Shown here: positions 8,092 through 17,656 of the stretch, one piece after another
Numbering within the stretch: the stretch's first letter is position 1
Layout: the number at the start of each line of letters is the position of its first letter
Assembly: GCA_024404815.1 (NCBI GenBank)
Contig: JAKSPL010000008.1
Span: 1 to 64,000, forward strand
DNA length: 64,000 bases
Direction of reading: 5' to 3'
Source of the DNA: Oscillospiraceae bacterium
Lineage (GTDB): Bacteria > Bacillota > Clostridia > Oscillospirales > Ruminococcaceae
Program-made: the position numbers and the translations under genes
Notes under the pieces: generated by a model
Told to the model about the DNA's origin: nothing
Databases searched by the model: none
Seen by the model: the letters and a program-made list of their open reading frames with translations, nothing else

Positions 8092-9063
8092 TTATGCCTT
8101 TTCCAGCGTCGGTACGCTGACCGATTCCAGAATTTCATCCAGAATATCGTCCGCAGACAGCCCTGCCATACGCGCACGCGAACTGAGCATCAATCTGTGG
8201 CAGAATACCTCGTGTACCACAACGGTAATATCGTCAGGCACGACATAATCTCTGCCGCGCACCACAGCGACTGCTTTCGATGCGGCGATCAGCGCCAGCG
8301 AACCACGCGGCGATACGCCCAGACGCAGCATTTCATGGTTTCTGGTTGCTTCGGCCAGCTGCGCGATGTAACGATAGACAGATTCTTCAACATGAACATT
8401 TTCCACGATACTCTGCAATTCGAGGAGGTCGTCCGCCGTTGCGATCTGCTTGACTTCATCCAGCGGATTCGTGTTTTTACGCGACTGCATGATCTGAATC
8501 TCGCTGTCCAGATCGGGATAGCCCATGTGCAGCCGCAGCATGAAACGGTCAAGCTGTGATTCGGGAAGCATTTGTGTACCGACACAGCCCACAGGGTTCT
8601 GTGTCGCCAGCACACAGTACGGCAGCGGCATCGGATAGGTCGTACCGTCCACGGTCACGCCGCTTTCCTCCATGACTTCCAGAAGTGCCGCCTGCGTTTT
8701 CGATGATGTACGGTTGATCTCATCGGCAAGCAGCAGATTGCAGAATGCCACGCCTTTTTTGAATTCAAAGGTTCCCGATTCTTTCTGATAGATCGAGAAA
8801 CCGGTAATATCCGTCGGCAGAACGTCAGGCGTCAGCTGCAAACGGTGATAATCCAAGTCAAGTGTCTTTGCAAATGCAAGTGCCAGCGTTGTTTTTCCGA
8901 CGCCCGGCATATCTTCCAGCAGAACGTGTCCCTTTGCCAGCATTGCCAGCAGCACTTTCAAAATGACAATATCTTTTCCCACGACAACTTTCCGCACTTC
9001 ATGGAGAATATCCTGCACCAAACGTGCGGCTTCTTTCGCTGTCATTTCTGTTTCCTGATTCAT
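8092..9063 (-). CDS. MoxR family AAA+ ATPase
   Basis: A cytosolic AAA+ ATPase of 323 aa. Visible motifs are the Walker A GVGKTTLA, the Walker B LLLADEINRTSSKTQAALLE, sensor 1 ATQNP and the MoxR-type ESQLDRFMLRL with an arginine finger. MoxR proteins act as chaperone-like ATPases helping to mature or activate proteins encoded beside them, here the DUF58 and transglutaminase proteins. ATG 9063 is preferred over upstream possibilities because AGGAG lies 9 nt before it. It is the first gene of the operon and has a good promoter at 9117-9145. Confidence 0.92.
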   Translation of the reverse strand: MNQETEMTAKEAARLVQDILHEVRKVVVGKDIVILKVLLAMLAKGHVLLEDMPGVGKTTLALAFAKTLDLDYHRLQLTPDVLPTDITGFSIYQKESGTFEFKKGVAFCNLLLADEINRTSSKTQAALLEVMEESGVTVDGTTYPMPLPYCVLATQNPVGCVGTQMLPESQLDRFMLRLHMGYPDLDSEIQIMQSRKNTNPLDEVKQIATADDLLELQSIVENVHVEESVYRYIAQLAEATRNHEMLRLGVSPRGSLALIAASKAVAVVRGRDYVVPDDITVVVHEVFCHRLMLSSRARMAGLSADDILDEILESVSVPTLEKA

Positions 9064-9116
9064 TCGTTTCACTCCTATATTTTTCTGTACGGCTGTCCGC
9101 AAATAAGATACTTTTA

Positions 9117-9145
9117 ATTATAGCATACTTCCCCTTATATTGCAA
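9117..9145 (-). promoter_or_regulatory. Promoter of moxR-DUF58-transglutaminase operon
   Basis: Minus strand TTGCAA (9145-9140), 17-nt spacer, TATAAT (9122-9117), about 55 nt before the moxR start. Confidence 0.7.
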
Positions 9146-9320
9146 CAGTCTCCTAATACTATATACGATTTCAAACGACAATATTACGCATTCCGCCTGC
9201 AAATTCGGCATAGCATATAAATTTTCGCTCAGTCAAAGCGCGGATTATACAGAAGTGACAACACCGCCGAGCAATATGTCCGACAGTAGGAATCCCCACG
9301 CTTTTCTGCGAATATTTTTC

Positions 9321-9349
9321 TTGACATTTTGCCGTCTGTATGGTATAAT
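9321..9349 (+). promoter_or_regulatory. Consensus promoter of ileS
   Basis: Perfect TTGACA (9321-9326), 17-nt spacer and perfect TATAAT (9344-9349). Confidence 0.9.
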
Positions 9350-9402
9350 TGCCATATCTATGAGCCAAATTTTCAGCAGGATATGAAAGGAAGATGACTG
9401 CT

Positions 9403-12400
9403 ATGCATTATCAGCCGCTCGCAGGCAAACCCGATTTGCCGAACATCCAATCCGATATGCTCGCATTCTGGAAGGAAAACAATGTCTTTGAACGCTCTGT
9501 ACGCGAAAAGGGCGACAACGAGGTCGTATTCTATGACGGTCCTCCTTTCCCGACAGGCAAGCCGCACCACGGCACGGTTCTCGTTTCCTTTATCAAGGAC
9601 ATGATCGCACGTTACTGGACCATGCAGGGCTATTCCGTTCCGCGTGTCTGGGGTTGGGACTGCCACGGTCTGCCCATTGAAACACAGGCGGAAAAAGCAC
9701 TCGGCATCAACGATAAAACTGCCATTGAGCGCAGCATCGGCATCGCAAAGTTCAACGATGCTTGTCAGGAGATCGTTTCCGGCAACAACGAGGCTTGGAA
9801 AGAATATGTTGAGGAAATGTGCCGCTGGGTCGATTATGACGGCGCATATAAGACCATGAATCTCTCCTACATGGAATCTGTCATGTGGGCTTTCAAGCAG
9901 TGCTACGACAAAGGTCTGATCTATCAGGATTACCGCGTCACACCGTACTGCACCAGATGTGAAACATCCCTTTCCATCTCCGATACCCGTGAATCCGACT
10001 CCACCCGTCCGCGTCAGGACAGATGGATCATTGCACGCTTCAAGACCGATGAAGTCATGAACGGCAAGACCGTCTACTTCCTCGCCTGGACAACGACCCC
10101 GTGGACACTCCCCTCCAACCTCTGCCTTGCCGTCGGCGAACAGCTTGACTACGCATATGTCGAGGTCGAGGACGGCATCTACATCGCCTGCAAGAATGTC
10201 CTCGGAAACTTCCCGAAGGTATTCGGCAAAGAGCCTGTCATCCTGAAAGAATGCAAGGGTACCGACCTCATGGGCAAGACCTATGAGCCGCTGTTCCCTT
10301 ACTTTGCGGAACTGAAAGAAAAGGGCGCATTCAAGGTCGTTTCGGCTGATTATGTCGGTTCTGACGAAGGTGTCGGTATCGTACATACCGCGCCTGCATT
10401 CGGTGAGGACGACTACTGGACCTGCAAGAAGTGGGGCATTCCGCTGGTCAACCCTGTGGACGCAAAGGGCCGCTTCACCGCAGAGATCACCGATTTCTAT
10501 GATCCCGACAACACCAAGAACGTCATCGAGATGAACCCGACTGTCATCCGCTTCCTGTACGATGCAGGCAAGGCGGTCGCAGACGGTACCATTGAACATA
10601 ACTATCCGCACTGTTGGAGATGCAAAGAGCCGCTCATTTACAAGGCGATGAACGCCTGGTACTTCAACATCGACAAGATCAAGGACAGACTCATCGAACT
10701 CAACAAGGATGTCCACTGGGTACCCGAAACCGTCAAGAACGGCAGATTCGGCAAGTGGCTCGAAAATGCGCGTGACTGGAACATCTCCAGAAACCGCTAC
10801 TGGTCTACGCCCATCCCGATCTGGGAGTGCGCGGAATGCCACAAGCGCATCGCACTCGGCAGCCTCGATGAGATCGAGGAAAAGAGCGGTGTCCGCCTCA
10901 ACAACCTGCACCGTCAGTATGTCGATGAGATCACATTCCCCTGCGAATGCGGCCACACCATGCACCGTATCCCCGAAGTCCTCGACTGCTGGTTTGAATC
11001 GGGCTGTGTACCGTTCGCGCAGAAGCACTACCCGTTCGAAAACAAAGAGTGGTTTGAATCCCACTTCCCCTGCGACTTTATCGTAGAGTATACAGGTCAG
11101 ATCCGCTGCTGGTTCTACTACCTGCACGTTATGGCGACCGCACTCTTTGACCGTCCTGCATTCTCCAACTGTGTCGTTCACGGTACGGTTCTCGCAAAGG
11201 ACGGCAAGAAACTCTCGAAATCCTCGAAGAACTACACCGACCCGATGGACCTGATGAAGAAGTACGGCACAGATGCTTTCCGTCTGTATATGTACCAGTC
11301 GGGCGCAATGCTCATCGGCGACCTGCAGTTTGACGAATCGGGACTTCAGGATTCCCTCCAGCAGATCCTTCTGCCGTTCTGGAATGCCTGCAATTTCTAC
11401 ATCTCCTACGCAAATATCGACGGTTACGGTCCTGACGAAATGCCTGCACCGAAGTCCGACAATCAGCTCGACAAATGGATGCTCGCACTGCTCTATCAGA
11501 CGCGTCAGACCATCACCGAGAACATGAACGATTATCAGGTCAACCGCTATGTCGATGCGATCGCTGCTCTGATCGACGGCATGACCAACTGGTACATCCG
11601 CCGCAGCCGCCGCCGTTTCTGGGGCGAGGGCATGACCGAGGACAAGAAGAACGCTTACGATACCCTGCTCTATGTCCTCGTCAGCACCTGCAAGCTGATG
11701 GCTCCTGTTGCACCTGTCATGTCCGAATATGTCTACCGCACGCTCACAGGCAAAGAATCCGTTCATCTGGCAGACTGGCCTGAGATCTGCGAATGCTACA
11801 AGAATGACGAACTGCTCGCACAGATCGGTCTGGTACAGAACGTCATTTCGCTGAGTCACTCGCTCCGCAACAAGAACCGCATCAAGAACCGTCAGCCGCT
11901 GTCTACCCTCCGCGTTGCACTTGCATCGAAAGAGGCAGCAGCCGTTGTCCGCGATTTCACCGATGTCATCGCAGAGGAACTGAACGTCAAGACTGTCGAG
12001 ATCGTTGACGATGTTTCCGAGATCGCATCTGTCAGCTATGCGCCTGACTTCATGGCGATCCGCGGTCAGTACGGCGACAGAATCCCTGTTCTCATCAAGG
12101 CAATCAAGTCCGGCAAATTCCGCCTGACCGACGATGCTGCAATTCTCGACATCGACGGCACAGAGGAAAGCTTCAATCCTTCTATCATCCTTGTCACCTA
12201 TCAGGCAAAGGACGGCGGTCATGTCATGAGTGAACACGGCGTTGTCGTTTCGCTTGACTTGACCATCACCGAGGAACTGAAAGCTGAGGGCATCGCAAGA
12301 GAACTCGTCCGCAACATTCAGGATGCAAGAAAGCAGAGCGGCTGTGAAATTTCCGACCGCATCATCCTCCAGATCAACGGCAACTATCCGAAGTCGTTCG

Positions 12401-12516
12401 AGGAGTATATCTGCAAGGAAACACTTGCAACCATCGGTACGGTTTCTGCACCTGCGGCGACCTCCGAGGTTGAAACCGCTGACGGCACAATGACCATTGC
12501 CATCGCAAAAGCGTAA
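9403..12516 (+). CDS. ileS: Isoleucyl-tRNA synthetase, type 2 (eukaryote-like)
   Basis: Charges tRNA-Ile in the cytosol; about 1037 aa, long as expected of the eukaryote-like IleRS2 branch. The nucleotide fold starts at PPFPTGKPHHGTVLVS, where the HIGH signature reads HHGT, so its last His is replaced by Thr. WGWDCHGLPIE and the KMSKS loop DGKKLSKSSKNYTDP also match IleRS2 rather than IleRS1. The editing (CP1) region lies between, and the tRNA-binding helical region with a C-terminal extension follows. IleRS2 enzymes are typically insensitive to mupirocin (family knowledge). Start: ATG 9394 sits only 1 nt after AAAGGAAG, so ATG 9403 is preferred; the difference is three residues. It has its own promoter and terminator. 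Confidence 0.96.
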   Translation: MHYQPLAGKPDLPNIQSDMLAFWKENNVFERSVREKGDNEVVFYDGPPFPTGKPHHGTVLVSFIKDMIARYWTMQGYSVPRVWGWDCHGLPIETQAEKALGINDKTAIERSIGIAKFNDACQEIVSGNNEAWKEYVEEMCRWVDYDGAYKTMNLSYMESVMWAFKQCYDKGLIYQDYRVTPYCTRCETSLSISDTRESDSTRPRQDRWIIARFKTDEVMNGKTVYFLAWTTTPWTLPSNLCLAVGEQLDYAYVEVEDGIYIACKNVLGNFPKVFGKEPVILKECKGTDLMGKTYEPLFPYFAELKEKGAFKVVSADYVGSDEGVGIVHTAPAFGEDDYWTCKKWGIPLVNPVDAKGRFTAEITDFYDPDNTKNVIEMNPTVIRFLYDAGKAVADGTIEHNYPHCWRCKEPLIYKAMNAWYFNIDKIKDRLIELNKDVHWVPETVKNGRFGKWLENARDWNISRNRYWSTPIPIWECAECHKRIALGSLDEIEEKSGVRLNNLHRQYVDEITFPCECGHTMHRIPEVLDCWFESGCVPFAQKHYPFENKEWFESHFPCDFIVEYTGQIRCWFYYLHVMATALFDRPAFSNCVVHGTVLAKDGKKLSKSSKNYTDPMDLMKKYGTDAFRLYMYQSGAMLIGDLQFDESGLQDSLQQILLPFWNACNFYISYANIDGYGPDEMPAPKSDNQLDKWMLALLYQTRQTITENMNDYQVNRYVDAIAALIDGMTNWYIRRSRRRFWGEGMTEDKKNAYDTLLYVLVSTCKLMAPVAPVMSEYVYRTLTGKESVHLADWPEICECYKNDELLAQIGLVQNVISLSHSLRNKNRIKNRQPLSTLRVALASKEAAAVVRDFTDVIAEELNVKTVEIVDDVSEIASVSYAPDFMAIRGQYGDRIPVLIKAIKSGKFRLTDDAAILDIDGTEESFNPSIILVTYQAKDGGHVMSEHGVVVSLDLTITEELKAEGIARELVRNIQDARKQSGCEISDRIILQINGNYPKSFEEYICKETLATIGTVSAPAATSEVETADGTMTIAIAKA

Positions 12517-12529
12517 TTCTCACAAACTG

Positions 12530-12563
12530 CAAGGCTGTCCGAAATCGGGCAGCCTTGTTTTTG
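12530..12563 (+). terminator. ileS terminator
   Basis: Stem CAAGGCTGTCC (12530-12540) with GGGCAGCCTTG (12547-12557), 6-nt loop, then a T-rich tail. Confidence 0.85.
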
Positions 12564-12591
12564 TGCAAGCCGCTGAAATTCATAGGACAAC

Positions 12592-12620
12592 TTGACGGAG
12601 TTTGAATTATCTGCTATAAT
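12592..12620 (+). promoter_or_regulatory. Promoter of valS T-box transcript
   Basis: TTGACG (12592-12597), 17-nt spacer, TATAAT (12615-12620). The structured leader begins right after it. Confidence 0.85.
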
Positions 12621-12627
12621 ACAAATA

Positions 12628-12965
12628 TCTGAAAATGCTATGACAAACGAGTAGTAACGGCAGTCACATGGTACAGAGAGAATGCGGTCGGTGGAAGCAT
12701 TCCCATGCCTGCGGTGAAGTCGCGTTTCGAGCTGCAAATGGAAAAGCCGTTTCTGTCATCCTCCATCCCCTTTGACAGTCACGGACAACTGTTTGACGGA
12801 AGTCCGCCGTATTCGGACAGGCAGTCGGTTTCCCCGCTGCCGCAGAGCGCAGCAGACTGCAAAAAGATGCAGCCGCTGAATTCAGGTGGTACCGCGGACT
12901 TTACAAACTGTAAAGCTTCGTCCTGAACACAGACCGATTGTCTGGTGTTCGGGACGTTTTTGTTT
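12628..12965 (+). promoter_or_regulatory. T-box riboswitch for valS (specifier GTC)
   Basis: A tRNA-sensing leader of about 340 nt. It shows the expected series: an AGTAGTAA loop-E region in stem I, the distal AGAGAG and GGTGGAA elements, then GTGAAGTCGCG where GAA is followed by the specifier codon GTC (12719-12721), which means valine and matches the gene downstream. The T-box antiterminator sequence TTCAGGTGGTACCGCGG (12881-12897) contains the TGGT that pairs with the uncharged tRNA 3' end. A terminator at 12919-12960 ends the leader. Uncharged tRNA-Val should prevent termination and raise valS expression. Confidence 0.95.
12919..12962 (+). terminator. T-box-controlled terminator before valS
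   Basis: A long stem (12919-12934 with 12940-12956) with a 5-nt loop and a T-run from 12957. It competes with the antiterminator that contains the T-box sequence. Confidence 0.9.
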
Positions 12966-12998
12966 TATACGGAAAATTATAAAAAGGAGTGATCCCCC

Positions 12999-15620
12999 AT
13001 GGCAAAAGAACTTGCCAAGAACTACGATCCCAGTACGTTCGAAGACCGAATCTATCAGGGATGGATGGACAAACGCTGCTTCCATGCAGAAGTGGACGCA
13101 AAGAAAATGCCCTATACCATCGTCATTCCGCCCCCCAATGTCACAGGTCAGCTCCACATGGGCCATGCCCTCGACGAAACCTTGCAGGATATCCTCATCC
13201 GCTGGAAGCGCATGAGCGGCTACTCTACCCTCTGGCTCCCCGGTACTGACCACGCTGCTATCGCAACAGAAGCGAAAATCGTTGCAGCAATGCGCGAGGA
13301 AGGCGTCACCAAAGAGGACATCGGCCGTGACGGCTTCATGGAGCGTGCATGGGCTTGGAAAGAAAAGTACGCAGGCAGAATCGACCAGCAGCTCATGAAG
13401 CTCGGTTCGTCCTGTGACTGGGAACGCGAACGCTTCACAATGGACGAAGGCTGCTCCGAGGCTGTCAAGGAAGTCTTTGTCAAATATTACGAAAAAGGCT
13501 TGATCTACCGCGGCGAACGCATCATCAACTGGTGTCCGCACTGCCTGACCTCCATCTCCAACGCAGAAGTGTTCTATGAGGAGCAGGAAGGCAATTTCTG
13601 GCACCTGCGCTATCCGTTCAAGGACGGTTCGGGCTATCTGGAACTGGCAACGACACGTCCCGAAACCCTGCTGGGCGATACCGCTGTCGCTGTCAACCCG
13701 AAGGATGACCGCTACAAGGACGCTGTCGGCAAAACACTGATCCTGCCGCTCGTTGGCAGAGAGATCCCTGTTGTTGCGGATTCCTACGTTGATATGGAAT
13801 TCGGTACGGGTGTTGTTAAAATCACCCCTGCACATGACCCGAACGACTTTATGGTCGGTCAGCGTCACAACCTCCCTGTACTCAACGTCATGACCGATGA
13901 CGCAAAGATCACCGAGGACTATCCGAAGTACGCAGGCATGGACCGCTACGAGGCAAGAAAAGCCATCGTTGCCGATCTGGAAGCAGGCGGCTATCTCATC
14001 AAAGTCGAACCGCACGTTCACAATGTCGGTACCTGCTACCGCTGCGGCACGACCGTCGAGCCGAGAGTATCTCTGCAATGGTTCGTCAAGATGGACGAAC
14101 TCGCAAAGCCTGCCATTGCAGCAGTCCGTGACGGCAGAATCAAGTTCGTGCCCGAGCGTTTTGATAAACTCTACTTCAACTGGATGGAAGATATCCGCGA
14201 CTGGTGTATCTCCCGTCAGCTCTGGTGGGGACATCAGATCCCAGCGTTCTACTGCGATGACTGCGGTGAACTCGTTGTTACAAAAGAATCCTCCGCGGTC
14301 TGCCCGAAGTGCGGCAAGCCGATGCGTCAGGATCCTGACACCCTCGACACTTGGTTCTCCTCGGCACTCTGGCCGTTCTCGACACTCGGCTGGCCCGAAA
14401 AGACCGATGACCTGCGCTATTTCTACCCGACCGACACCCTCGTTACAGGCTACGACATCATCACCTTCTGGGTTTCCAGAATGATCGTTGCAGGTATGGA
14501 GCATATGGACGAAGTACCGTTCAAGACTGTTCTCATTCACGGTCTGGTACGTGATGCACAGGGCAGAAAAATGTCCAAGTCCCTCGGCAACGGTATCGAC
14601 CCGCTGGAAATCATCGACAACTACGGCGCGGATGCTCTGCGCTTTATGCTCGCAACGGGCAACTCCCCCGGAAACGATATGCGCTTTACCGATGACAAGG
14701 TCAAAGCCGCAAGAAACTTCGCAAACAAACTCTGGAACGCTTCCCGTTTCGTCATGATGAACCTCCCCGACGACTTCACGTTCAAGGGACTCCCCGAAAA
14801 CCTCGCCATCGAGGACAAGTGGATCGTATCCAAGTTCAATCAGCTCGCAAAGGATGTCAACGACAACCTCGACCATTTCGAACTGGGCGTTGCCTCCACA
14901 AAGCTGTACGACTTCATCTGGGATGTTTACTGCGACTGGTACATTGAGCTGACCAAGCCGAGAATGCGTGCAGGCGGACAGAGCAAGGCAGATGCCGAGC
15001 AGGTTCTCGTTTACGTGCTGCGCGGTATGCTGAAACTTCTGCATCCGTTCATGCCGTTCATCACCGAGGAGATCTGGCAGGTGCTGACCGACGGCGAAAA
15101 CATGATCATGCTCGAAGAATTCCCGACCTACACCGAATCGCTCGACTTCTCCAAGACCGCTGACGATTTCGAAAAGGTCATTGCCGCCATCAAGGCTGTC
15201 CGTATGAGCCGCACCGAACTGAATGTTCCCAACTCCGTCAAGGCAAAGCTCTACTTCGAAACCATGGATGTCGATGTATTCTCGTCCTGCTCGATGTTCT
15301 TCGAAAACATGGTATCTGCATCCGAGATCGAATTCGGTCAGAACTACCAGTTCAAGAACGCGCTGACCGTTGTCACCGACTCTGCAAGAATCTTCATTCC
15401 GATGGAGCAGCTTGTGGACGTGGAAAAGGAACTCGCAAGACTTGCCAAAGAAGAAGCAAAAGTCCGCAAGGATATCGGTTTCATCGAGGGCAAGCTCAAC
15501 AATCCGGGATTCTGTGAGAAAGCACCTGCACAGCTGATTGCCGCAGAGCGTGAAAAACTCGCAAAGGCACAGGAAAAACTTGCAAAGGTTCTCGAATCCA
15601 TCAAGGCTTGGCAAAACTAA
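12999..15620 (+). CDS. valS: Valyl-tRNA synthetase
   Basis: Attaches valine to tRNA-Val in the cytosol, 873 aa, a normal length. Visible are the HIGH motif in PPNVTGQLHMGHALDE, the editing domain entry WCPHCLTSISNAEV, zinc-type Cys pairs around residues 420-445 (CDDCGELVVT...CPKCGKPM), the KMSKS loop GRKMSKSLGNGIDP, the anticodon-binding region and a C-terminal coiled coil rich in Lys, Glu and Ala that is typical of ValRS. ATG 12999 has AAGGAG 10 nt upstream. Expression is controlled by the valine T-box directly in front, and a terminator follows, so it is a single-gene unit. Confidence 0.98.
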   Translation: MAKELAKNYDPSTFEDRIYQGWMDKRCFHAEVDAKKMPYTIVIPPPNVTGQLHMGHALDETLQDILIRWKRMSGYSTLWLPGTDHAAIATEAKIVAAMREEGVTKEDIGRDGFMERAWAWKEKYAGRIDQQLMKLGSSCDWERERFTMDEGCSEAVKEVFVKYYEKGLIYRGERIINWCPHCLTSISNAEVFYEEQEGNFWHLRYPFKDGSGYLELATTRPETLLGDTAVAVNPKDDRYKDAVGKTLILPLVGREIPVVADSYVDMEFGTGVVKITPAHDPNDFMVGQRHNLPVLNVMTDDAKITEDYPKYAGMDRYEARKAIVADLEAGGYLIKVEPHVHNVGTCYRCGTTVEPRVSLQWFVKMDELAKPAIAAVRDGRIKFVPERFDKLYFNWMEDIRDWCISRQLWWGHQIPAFYCDDCGELVVTKESSAVCPKCGKPMRQDPDTLDTWFSSALWPFSTLGWPEKTDDLRYFYPTDTLVTGYDIITFWVSRMIVAGMEHMDEVPFKTVLIHGLVRDAQGRKMSKSLGNGIDPLEIIDNYGADALRFMLATGNSPGNDMRFTDDKVKAARNFANKLWNASRFVMMNLPDDFTFKGLPENLAIEDKWIVSKFNQLAKDVNDNLDHFELGVASTKLYDFIWDVYCDWYIELTKPRMRAGGQSKADAEQVLVYVLRGMLKLLHPFMPFITEEIWQVLTDGENMIMLEEFPTYTESLDFSKTADDFEKVIAAIKAVRMSRTELNVPNSVKAKLYFETMDVDVFSSCSMFFENMVSASEIEFGQNYQFKNALTVVTDSARIFIPMEQLVDVEKELARLAKEEAKVRKDIGFIEGKLNNPGFCEKAPAQLIAAEREKLAKAQEKLAKVLESIKAWQN

Positions 15621-15629
15621 ATACTACAA

Positions 15630-15666
15630 AACCCGTTCTGACCGACAAATCAGGACGGGTTTTCTC
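15630..15666 (+). terminator. valS terminator
   Basis: Stem AACCCGTTCTGA (15630-15641) with TCAGGACGGGTT (15650-15661), one G-T pair, then TTTCT. Confidence 0.85.
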
Positions 15667-15724
15667 TGTTTTTCACAAATACAAATCAGATATTTGTGTC
15701 AGCCGCCAAAATTCAAGAAAATAC

Positions 15725-15753
15725 TTGTTTTTGCATTGTACCTTTGATATAAT
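15725..15753 (+). promoter_or_regulatory. Promoter of dockerin protein gene
   Basis: TTGTTT (15725-15730), 17-nt spacer, TATAAT (15748-15753). The leader to the ATG at 15925 is about 165 nt, AT-rich at first and without a recognised regulatory RNA. Confidence 0.65.
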
Positions 15754-15924
15754 AATTAAAGTGAACTCAGTATTGAATCCGTGGGAGAATCTGCCAAAAA
15801 AATTTTATTGAAATTTTTTGAGATTTTTTGTGACGCGATGGAAATGTTTTCCGTCTATATAGATAGAGAAGCAAATTCTCCCACCCTATCCCCAAAACCA
15901 CAAAAAAACAAAGGAGGAATCTAC

Positions 15925-17619
15925 ATGAAACTTCATCATCTTGCGACCGCATTTGCGGCGACCGCTTTCGTCGGCCTGTCAGCATTTGCGATCTCCGCGT
16001 CAGCGGCATCTACGCCTGCTGTCACGACCGCAGTGTCTACAACGGCACCAGCTTTCACAGCTACTGTCGGCACGACAGCAACCACCACCACGTATATTAC
16101 CCATACGGTCGTCTGGAATCAGGACGGCACAACAAGAATTGACGTCCACGGACAGCCGTTCGGCTCCGATTCCGAAACTACCTCGACCACGATACTCACC
16201 TGCTCCTGCACAGGCTCAGACTGCATGGTCTACCAGGATCATCTGTCGAAGGCAAAATACTACGAGATCCCTGCGGACAAGCTGCCGCAGATGGATCTGA
16301 GTCAAAGCGGCACGACCGTTACTTCCGGCTCTCAGGAACCTGCACTGATCCTCAATGATGAAGGCAAACTGGAGTTCGACGAAAATCCGCTGGTAGATGT
16401 ATCGCTCACAGCAGATTTTATTCAGGGTGTGAAGCAGTATTATGCAGTCGGTGAAGAACTCGACCTCAGCGGTCTGGACTATCTCTGTCTGGTATATCAA
16501 TACATGTACAATACCTATGTGGAAAATGTCAGCAACTGCATCTGCTTTGCAGAAACGAATTTTGACGCATCCAAGCCGGGACACTACCGCCTGAACGTTG
16601 GTATTTGCAAAGAAGTCAAAGACTGGGGCGGCGTTGATCCGCTCACCATCGACCTCTTTGTCTATGACAACGAGATCATTCCGGATTCTGACATTTACGA
16701 ATGCAATTATTCACCGGACGGCAAGGTCGTCGCCTGCGACTACAAAGGCGGCTGCCACCTGATCGAAACGTATGAAGTGACCGACTGCACCGATATCACC
16801 GAATCCTACGAGACCCACGTCATCACAGGCAATTCCTATTCGCTCGGCGATGTCATTTACCCTGCGGAATGTTCGACCGTCACCTCGACCTGTCTGGCCG
16901 ACTCCGATCAGCCCGTATGGGATGAAAACGGACATTACCGCGGCACAAATGCTCTATATAGTGTACGTCTTGAAATGGTCACATCACCGAAAACCGATTA
17001 CATCGTCGGCGAATCGCTTGACCTCAGCGGCATCAAGCTCTACTACGTCGAAACACGCAGATTCAACACTTGGGCATACGATGTTTCCTCGAAGGTCAAG
17101 ATCATCAACACCAACTTTAACAATAATCACCCCGGCAATTTCTTTATCGAACTGGGTGCTGACTTCTCAATTCCCGAAGCATATGAAGAATGCGAACCGA
17201 TCAAACCGATTCGCCTTTCGCTCGTGGTCAGAAATGCCGATGAAACCGAGGAGAATATAGTGACCACGCCCTCCCCAACAATCGTGACCGATGAAAAAGG
17301 CAGAATACTCGATGAAAGCGGCGAAGTCCTGATCGTCAACGGTACGTCCGCTGTCTACTCGAATACCACCACAACGACAACTGTCACCAGCGCAAAGCTC
17401 ACCAACGAGGACGGCACACCCTATGGTGATGTCAACCGCGACAACGAAACGGACATTTCCGACGTGATCCTGCTGTACCGTGCAGCTGCAGAAGACAAGA
17501 GCGTTGACTACACCGTTTACGGACAGGATTTCTTCAAGCACGCAGACATCAATGAAGACGGCAAGGTCACAGGCGCAGATGCAGCCCTCGTCCTCATGCG
17601 CATCGCAAAGCTTATCTGA
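15925..17619 (+). CDS. Secreted protein with group-3 Ig-like domains and C-terminal dockerin
   Basis: A 564-aa exported protein. The signal peptide covers about residues 1-27 (hydrophobic AFAATAFVGLSAFAI, then ASA|AST). A Thr/Ala-rich linker follows. Two related modules near residues 150-225 and 345-425 share VGEELDLSGL / VGESLDLSGI and end in PGHYRLNVGI / PGNFFIELGA; this is the layout of bacterial group-3 Ig-like domains. A second Thr-rich linker leads to a type-I dockerin with two calcium loops (DVNRDNETDISD and DINEDGKVTGAD). The dockerin implies docking to a cohesin of a cellulosome-like complex. No catalytic domain is visible, so it may be a structural or binding component. AGGAGG lies 8 nt upstream of the ATG. 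Confidence 0.85.
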   Translation: MKLHHLATAFAATAFVGLSAFAISASAASTPAVTTAVSTTAPAFTATVGTTATTTTYITHTVVWNQDGTTRIDVHGQPFGSDSETTSTTILTCSCTGSDCMVYQDHLSKAKYYEIPADKLPQMDLSQSGTTVTSGSQEPALILNDEGKLEFDENPLVDVSLTADFIQGVKQYYAVGEELDLSGLDYLCLVYQYMYNTYVENVSNCICFAETNFDASKPGHYRLNVGICKEVKDWGGVDPLTIDLFVYDNEIIPDSDIYECNYSPDGKVVACDYKGGCHLIETYEVTDCTDITESYETHVITGNSYSLGDVIYPAECSTVTSTCLADSDQPVWDENGHYRGTNALYSVRLEMVTSPKTDYIVGESLDLSGIKLYYVETRRFNTWAYDVSSKVKIINTNFNNNHPGNFFIELGADFSIPEAYEECEPIKPIRLSLVVRNADETEENIVTTPSPTIVTDEKGRILDESGEVLIVNGTSAVYSNTTTTTTVTSAKLTNEDGTPYGDVNRDNETDISDVILLYRAAAEDKSVDYTVYGQDFFKHADINEDGKVTGADAALVLMRIAKLI

Positions 17620-17656
17620 TTTCAGCAAACACTTCCTCCATTATACATCCTTCACG

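Larger units (their letters stand above)
9064..9402. other. Divergent intergenic region between moxR operon and ileS
   Basis: About 340 nt without a gene. It holds the minus-strand promoter of the moxR operon (9117-9145) and the plus-strand promoter of ileS (9321-9349). The ileS leader is only about 45 nt, so there is no T-box here, unlike at valS. I see no other conserved element in 9150-9315. Confidence 0.7.

Noticed and set aside
9150..9315. Search for a T-box before ileS
   Set aside because: No T-box sequence or specifier; the promoter at 9321 lies downstream of this region.
9373..12237. 954-codon open frame on the minus strand under ileS
   Set aside because: It is an antisense shadow produced by the GC-biased codon use of ileS; no RBS, no family motif.
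12882..15614. 910-codon open frame on the minus strand under valS
   Set aside because: Antisense shadow of valS; it even runs into the T-box terminator region.
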